From Thamnaconus septentrionalis (lineage: Eukaryota; Chordata; Actinopteri; Tetraodontiformes; Monacanthidae), in NCBI GenBank assembly GCA_009823395.1, contig CM020519.1:12681501-12745500 (forward strand): a stretch of 64,000 bases of DNA, written 5' to 3'. Shown here piece after piece: positions 57,015-64,000 of this stretch. Below the pieces are notes generated by a model. It worked only from the letters and a program-made list of their open reading frames with translations, was not told the origin of the DNA and did not search any database. Both the position numbers and the translations under genes were made by a program. Position 1 is the stretch's first letter; each line of letters opens with the position of its first letter.

Positions 57015-60000
57015 TCAGACCGCCTCATACAACAACATACCACTGAACATGGTAAACGGTTCCGAGGAGTAGGCTAGTTTGCCCGTGACCAGGTCAATGC
57101 AAATGGTTTCCCCTGCCTCCAGCGGCAGGATGATGTTGAACACAGCCACAGCACCAGGGATGTGTTTGGCCTCTGACATGGGCTTCTCCAGGCCTTCGGG
57201 CTGATACCCTGCTGAATCCACCCGGGCGATGCCTGTGTTGGACCTTGAAAGCACAGCCTCAATCTTCATGTTTTTATGGCCAGTGAGGATGCCGCTGAAG
57301 AAGTACTTTCCTTTCACTGGAGCTGTGAACTGACCTGGAGGATGGACACAAAAAAGCAAAGAAGACTCATTGACTGAAACTTAAAAACAAAAAAACAAAA
57401 ACAACAGTTATATATATATAAAATCCTGAAAAAGCATGTTCTTGGGTTATTAGACGCTGTATCCTATCGCAAAGAAAGTTTTTATTCTAGTAAATCAGCT
57501 ACGATCTCGTTAAGGTTAGAGTGATCAGGGGCCAAGGATAACAGCAAAGCACATAATTTCAATACAAGTTTAGCAAATATACTTAAACATGTCTTCTCTC
57601 CACCTTTCAGTCAACCTTTTTTTAACACAGTAAATCACATCCATAAAGCATCAAAGTCCTTCACACAGTCAAACAGAAACCAGCTGATCCCCCAGAGCAA
57701 GCATGAAGCGGCAGTGGCGTAAATTTGATCCTTTTTCGTTCAAGATTTGAGGCCACTGAGCCTTCAAACACTCTTATAAAACAGTTAATTTTCCTTGAGA
57801 CAGGGCTTAACACAAGGCAAGCCCACTCAAGCTCAACCAATGTCCAAGATCTCACCTGTCTGTGGATTGTACACGTTATTTTCGTTGACAAAGACTTCAT
57901 TGAAGAGGATGGTTCCGGTCTTTCTCATGGGCCGTGTCAGTGCAGCAGAGAAGGACAGCCGTGGCACGTGAGCGTCGGCTCCTGCGGGGCCTGATATGTG
58001 GGAAGACAGAGGATGGGGTTTAGCACCGAGGAGAGATCAAAGAGGAAGAGGGGCTTGTGACTACAATGGAGGGCAGAGGACTGCACGTACCCTGTTCACC
58101 TCTGAGACCTGAGGACACAGAAGGTAAAAAACCGTGAGTTAATCATCGGTGACATTAAAGTTTATTTCCTAACCTTGTGAACGTATACGGGCAGTAAAAA
58201 ATCTGCACTACCAATTGTAAATCTGCTACAAAGAAAAACACATTGGTCAAAGAGGTGGTTGTCTTTACCTGGAGGTCCAGCTGGTCCCTGCTTTCCTTCT
58301 CTGCCTGGAAGTCCCACCATACCTGGGGGTCCTGCGCGCCCCAGAGGTCCAGGCTCACCCTTCTCTCCACGGGGTCCTGGTAGACCAGGTGGCCCTGGAT
58401 AAGACAGATACAGAGAGCCCCTCAAAATCATTTTAAACATTCGTCTGCGCCGTTCTGCACAAATGGCTTCCTTAAGTCTTGACCTTTGACTTGGTGGGAC
58501 TGGAGATGTGTCTTTAACCCCCGTGTTTACCAGAACTCCTCTCTCAGACTTTGCAGGTTTTTACAAGCCCTTCAAGTGGACTGCTTCTCTGATGGCAGCC
58601 TGGATACTTACAGTGCTCTATTTTTTTTTTCCGTCCACCAACCTCGCCTACCTTTGAGTGAATGATATTTCTTGTCCAAAAGCAAAGCACTCGACAACTT
58701 CTCCTCCATGACTTACCCATAAAGTCCTGCTGTATGAAGCTGTAAAAGTCTTTAGCCAACTCTGTCACTGAAGAGTTGAGCCTCCGCATGCCGGAGTGGA
58801 CGTTCTCCAGATGAAAATTCTGGATAGTGTCGATTTGATCTCCATGAGTCTTTACTGTGACATTAAGTCCATTAACGCAGCTCCACAGCCCAGACACATG
58901 GCGGTTCAGGCCCTCTCTAATCCTTTCCAGGTTGTCTGAGAAGGAGTCAAACCGTCCACATACTCCCTCCAACTTGGACAGGCGTTGGTCCAGGCCATCA
59001 CTGGACCGACGGCACTCCCCAACCTCTGTCATGTAGTTGCTCCTGATGATCTGGATCTCATTGGCAACATTTCCAAACTGAATCTTCGAGTCATCGAGAT
59101 GGTCGGTCAGCTCCTTGTGCAAATTGTCCACCTTGTGAAAGAACGTTGATATATGTTAGCATGTGTATTTTGGTAGAGTTCCAGTATAAATAGACTTCCT
59201 GTCATCTCTGCTCTAATTTATTTTCCTATGATATCCTATATACACAAAAATGAAAGCATATTATTGGAGTCATGTTAGACATGAAGAATCGTATGTTTGT
59301 AATATGTTCAAATATTTTTCTACCTGTAATAATATTGAGCAAAAACACTTTTGCCCTAGAAGATTGTTTGACTTATAGGGGAACTCCATTGAAAAGATGT
59401 ACTACTTATTACCACTGTCTCAAAATCCTCGAAGATGGTCCAGAAAATCTGTAGGAACTTAAAAGATGTGCATTGCAATTGACCAAAAAAAAAGCTTAAT
59501 ATACTGCTCATAAATACATTGTGTATCAGTGTTGTTGGGATTACTCCATAAAAGTAATCCAACTACTGATTAGTGATTACTCCTTAAATAAGTAATCTAA
59601 TTACTTCTTTAACTATGATAGTAATAATAGATTTTATCCGTAACACACTTCTCAAAGTGCACAGTGACAATAAGAGCAAGGCAGACTAAAAATAAACAAA
59701 CAATAAACAACATTAACTACTTTGTTTCATAAGTAATTAAATAAATAATCAATTACTTTAGTTTAAAAAAGACAAAGTAACAGTTGTGTTTAATGGAATT
59801 GTTACTCGATGAAGTAATTATGATATAATTACCATTTTTGCCAGCGTAATCCCGTTACATTACTCTGTCACTAAAAAAAGTAGTTTAATTACATTAGTGG
59901 ATTACTGAGTAATATTACTCAGATTACTCGCAAACACTGTTGTGTATACAGTGTATACTTGCAGTCCAATAAAACTAATTTGGGGTTTTCTACCCATAGG

Positions 60001-63000
60001 ACGGTGCTTATTTATATATTTAAGAATAGACATAGAGCAAGGGTCTTGCTCCCAGTTCGCTGCCATCTTGCACCGCCATATTTCTAAGGCAAATACAAAG
60101 ACAGTGCATTTTATAATTATTTTATAATTAGGTTGAACGCTTCGAGTCCTAAAACAACGAAGATGAAGGTGGACGCAAGCCACCGTAGCTCACTGGCAAA
60201 CTAAGGAGAGGGAGGGTGAGTGAAATGTGACCACTGTTGCTGTTTTCTTCTTGAAATCTCCAAATATCACATACTTAACCTTTAATGAAGGATACTGCCT
60301 TATATAGCCACTACAAGTCACATTAATTTGATTTATCATTGTCTACATCATTTTACCTCAGAGAGAATGTTGTCCTTGGTCGTGGTTAGGTCAGTCAATG
60401 CATTGCCATGCGTCTGCACCGTCCTTCCCAGGCCTTTCAACGTGTTGTTGATAGAATTAAATGCGAACATGGCTTTGGCCATCTCTCCCTGGACAGACCT
60501 TAGATCACCTCCGAGCCGTCCACTGTGGACGCTGTGGCCATCCAGGCGTTTTTTGAGGTCGTCGAGGTTGTTCCTGCACTGCCCGGTGCACTCCGCCACA
60601 TCCTCCTTGAGCCTTCCAACCTCCTCCTGGAGGTCGGAGCAAACCTGAGAGCACGCGGATTCTCCCGACTCAACTTTCCTCCTCAGATCTCTCAGCTCTG
60701 TCTGGCACACGCCAAAGCCGGTGGCGGTGGAGTTTGTGAGCGCGCGCAGGTCGTCCTGGACGCTGCTGCACACGGAGCAGTCGTCCAGGTCCCGGCCCAA
60801 CGTTTCCACCTTCGTGACGATCCGGTTGAAGTTCTCGCCGTCCCTCCCGGTCAATTCCACGATCTTCCTGACGTCGTCCGTCAAGTTGATCACCCTGTCC
60901 ATCAGCGAGTCACCGGACACGGACAAGTCTTTCAACCTGGTGTTGAACTTCTGGATCTCGTCACGGTTGGCCACGACTCTCCACTGGATGGTTTTCACCG
61001 TGTCCTCGGTATTCTGATCTCCCCCGTGACGTCCGCAGGTCTCGTTGCAAAGGCGCGCGATGGAGGTCAGCCTCCTGTCGAGGACGGCCGTGACGTTCTC
61101 CGCCTGATTCAGGCGGCGGGTGTGGTCCGTGACCGTGTCTCCGAGAACAGCCAAATCCAGCTCGATCTTGCCAATCTTGTACCCGTGGTCGTCCAGCCGA
61201 TTGAAGACCATGTTGCGCAGCTGTGTTCACGTCTCTCTGAACGGTGTCCTTCATGTTGCTCCCGATGTTGGTGCACCTCTGCTCTGTCTTCCTCACGGTG
61301 TTATTGAACCTCTTCTCCACCTCTCTCAGTCGGCCATTCAGCCTGTCCTCCGTGACTCGTCCCCTTCCTCCTCCCGCCCCAGCAAGCTCCTTATCCAGGC
61401 GCCCTTTGACGGCATCGCACTTGTTGCTTGTGGAGGTGACGCGGACCTCGAGGTCGGACAACCTCCTCTCCAGCTCGGTCACGGTGTTGCAGCAAGCCTG
61501 GGAGCGTTGCGTTTCGCTGCGAGAGATGTCGAGACTCTGCCTGAGGTGTTGGTCCAAGGAGCTGACCAACTTTTCCAAGGCTTGGATTCGCTCTCGGTCC
61601 TCCTGCTGCTGACGCCTCAGGTCCTCCACGCCAACCTTGGATGGAAAGAGTCTAATTTAAGTTCTTGTTTGTTTTTTTTTAAATCATGCAGAGGCTGAAG
61701 TACCTTCAAGTGTTTGTAGAACCTTTTTCTCCTATGGTTGCAATGTTTGCTATATGGCAAACAGAAGCATGACTTGAGGCCTTGGTTCGTACTTTAATAA
61801 TTAAACCTGCAAGCAGGGTTGGTGGGGCTGAGCCCGCGATCCGAGAAAGGAACATAAAGCGATTGGCGGTAAAACAATTTGAGACCTTTATTTCCAAATC
61901 AAATAATCAAACAATAGATTTGATCATCACAGTCTTGGCTGTCTCATACTCAATGTTCAGACCACTATCATTCGCGATTTGAGATGATTTTAAAAGAAAT
62001 TGGATTTTTGGACCATTTCGGTGAACAACAATGGGTCTTTCGCCCTTCTGAAAGACTGGCTTTGACAACACAAACAGCAAGGTGAAAACTTTGCCTGTAA
62101 TTGTGTGTCATCGACAACACAAAGCAATACCGAACAGTGGCTTCGACAAAGGGAACAAGTGGCGTTTCTTTCTGGCGTGGCACATCTGCCAGTGTGTTCC
62201 TCACCTGGCAGGCTGAGCAGGACAGGGACACCCTTCTCTCCAGCTCAGTGAGTATCTCCTCTTTGAGAGTGGTCATCTGATTCCCTCCTCCCCGTGGCCC
62301 TCCGTCCAGTTCGTTTCCTCCTCCGTTCACTAGGTGGTTGTTTATGTTGAGCAGGGTCTGGTCGTGGACCTTGAGCGTGCATATACCCATATACAAGATG
62401 TAAAAAGGCGTGGGTGCAGTGGATGTCATTTCACGTAAAGGGTGCAGGCCGCTCACCTGTGTCCTGTTGTAAAGGTGGTCGATTTTGTTCTGGATGCTGC
62501 TGATGGTTTCCTTCATGAGCGGCTGAGCTGCGTCAGCGGGAACAACGGCTCCATTTAGACCAGGCCTGCAATGGAAAACAGCAAAAACCCATTGCATTCC
62601 CATTTTTCCCCATTCATAAAGTCCATCAACATTGAGCTGATTCTTTGTGTGCAGAGAAAAGTCAAATGACTGATTCTGTGTATTTCAGTAGTATTTGTTT
62701 TTACTGGCAGTCACTTGTTTGTATTCTCATATTCATACCTCTGTTAATAAACTCACCCACTATGCCAACACTATGCATGAAATAATATATACAGCCAGCC
62801 GTCCAGTATTGGTATTAGCAGTAGTACTGTTTATAACACAAAAGTAAATCTCAAATCTCCAATGTAAACAGGATTTTGGAACCTAGATGAATACACTCCA
62901 GATAACACACATTACAGGCTAGAAACAACATTCACGCACAGTCTCTGGTTTATGCTGTGCATTGTGGTCTGCACGTTGTGGAGTTCTTTGGTCAGACCAC

Positions 63001-63468
63001 GAATCGTGTCTTCCAGCTGCCTGATCCTCTCAGAATCACCTGTGGAAAGTGCAGAAATATGGGAAAAATAAAATTTATAGGTGCTGGTTACTCATTAAAA
63101 ACCAAGAAAAAAAGCACAAATTCTTCCCACTAGGATTTCTCTTCCAGTGTTAACAGCAGAAATACTGTAAGAAAGTAACATTTAAAAGTGACCGTAGTCC
63201 CATGGGAATATTTCAGATCTGTTTGGCAACATTTCCCAAAATGCTATTTGGAGTCTTCTTGCCGTCTTTACCTTCTCCTCTCTGTCCACCGCCTGTGTTG
63301 AAGCCAGTCTGGGTGACACGGGGTCGCCCTTCATTGACTCGGGTGTTCGGGGTTACTTTTGGCCCGTCGTGGCAGTCCTCGCCCGAGTAGCCATGGCAAC
63401 ATTTCCATTCCATCTCCGTCACCATCTTGTAGGCTACCTTATACCGCGGCCTCCTGTATGTTCGATAG
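57015..63468 (-). CDS. emilin1: EMILIN-1 (elastin microfibril interfacer), 3' part; 5' exons lie beyond the window; apparent 1-nt frameshift in the long exon
   Basis: Exons seen: 63272-63468, 62940-63039, 62457-62565, 62205-62369, 60357-61635, 58717-59131, 58269-58394, 58091-58108, 57856-57990, 57015-57334. Parts in order: the end of the EMI domain ([14 protein letters not shown]), a long heptad-rich coiled coil, [11 protein letters not shown], a collagen-like run of about 16 Gly-X-Y triplets, and a C-terminal C1q domain ([32 protein letters not shown]) that closely resembles human EMILIN1 as I recall it. EMILIN-1 is a secreted elastic-fibre glycoprotein that binds integrin through its C1q domain. 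The 1279-nt exon is flanked by phase-0 junctions on both sides but is one base too long: the frame changes at about 61225-61232. The signal peptide and first EMI exon are off the right edge. Confidence 0.9.
59459..60285 (-). mobile_element. TTAA-flanked MITE, copy E, interrupted by a hAT-like MITE
   Basis: Left end TTAAAAGATGTGCATTG with AAAGCTTAATATACTGCTCA, as in copy B. Right end ATACTTAACCTTTAA, with the CACCGTAGCTCACTGGCAAACT block at about 60181-60202. Its body is split by the insertion at 59527-59939. In an emilin1 intron. Confidence 0.7.
59527..59939. mobile_element. hAT-like MITE with perfect 8-bp target duplication, copy 2, nested
   Basis: Begins CAGTGTTG and ends AAACACTG. It is flanked by identical octamers TTGTGTAT (59519-59526 and 59940-59947). 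Interior motifs (GATTACTCCATAAAAGTAAT; GATATAATTACCATTTTTGC; CCCGTTACATTACTCTG) match the copy at 26242-26748. Confidence 0.9.
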
Positions 63469-64000
63469 CTGCAGATAAAAATTTTTTTAAAAAGTCAGCT
63501 AATATGACCCCTGTCAAGGAGACTAAAAGACAAACACGCAATGGACTTGTTGCAAAATTTGACTTGTTTTAACCTTATGCTGTGGCTGGATTGCTCAGAT
63601 TTCAACTCTGTCATTCTTGCTAATAAAAAGCATATTAGCTACATTGCATTAGATCAGCTCCATTTCTAGCAGACAAAACCAGGAAGCAAGTGTGGCACGC
63701 TGCCCCTACGAAGCCACAGAAGAAGACAGTTAACAAATACAGGAAGTGTTTTCATTTGTGAAACACCCTTTCTCTCATTCTTTTTGGGCTGCAGTCATAC
63801 AAAATCCATGGCTTTAACAAAAGCCAAGGGTGGTGTGCCAATCATGCAGGTCACATAGTTAACTACAATAGTGTAGTACAGTCCCCTGAATAGCTGTGGT
63901 ACGTCGGTATCAGACTGTTAAAACACAGTATTGTGAGTTGACAACTAAACTAAACCAAGAGTTGACTCATTAAATGTGTTATTTTTTTTGGTCACAGCAT
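63469..64000. other. Intron of emilin1 at the window edge
   Basis: Upstream (in gene sense) of the EMI-end exon. No coding exon seen before the window ends. Confidence 0.6.

Noticed and set aside
60525..61307. 260-residue plus-strand open frame
   Set aside because: Antisense of the GC-rich emilin1 coiled-coil exon; no domain and no splice logic.

Overview
The window is nuclear DNA of a ray-finned (teleost) fish. The evidence is intron-rich vertebrate genes, many fish-type dispersed repeats (LINE, Tc1, hAT-like and TTAA-flanked MITEs), long microsatellites, and tandem duplicates of genes that are single in mammals. There is no bacterial or viral gene organisation and no CRISPR array.

Layout. 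1-1.2 kb: decayed LINE reverse transcriptase. 1.5-2.5 kb: a single-exon trace amine-associated receptor on the minus strand. 2.5-11 kb: gene-free, with LINE, integrase-core and Tc1 relics and large CA/TA microsatellites. 11.06-19.15 kb (+): a 19-exon adhesion GPCR of subfamily F (1272 aa). 19.15-23.45 kb: no gene recognised. 23.46-31.45 kb (+): a second subfamily-F adhesion GPCR in 15 exons (about 1050 aa), with a Ty3/gypsy relic in an intron. 32.19-36.84 kb and 38.79-42.35 kb (-): two tandem meprin metalloprotease genes with the same exon plan. 42.98-44.09 kb (-): a small FAM177-family gene with an apparent 1-nt frameshift. 44.68 kb (+): tRNA-Leu(CAG). 45.69-53.85 kb (-): ankef1 (ankyrin repeats plus EF-hand-like region, 749 aa). 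57.0 kb to beyond the right edge (-): the 3' part of emilin1 (end of EMI domain, coiled coil, collagen stretch, C1q), also with one apparent 1-nt shift.

The meprin-A plus ADGRF neighbourhood matches what I recall of the mammalian MEP1A-ADGRF5-ADGRF1 block, so this part is probably conserved synteny with local fish duplications. Both meprin reading frames stop just after the MATH domain, so they should encode directly secreted enzymes. A broken EGF module is still visible downstream of one of them. Exon coordinates come from manual reading of splice sites. For each complete spliced model (both adhesion GPCRs, both meprins, ankef1) the exon lengths sum to a multiple of three.
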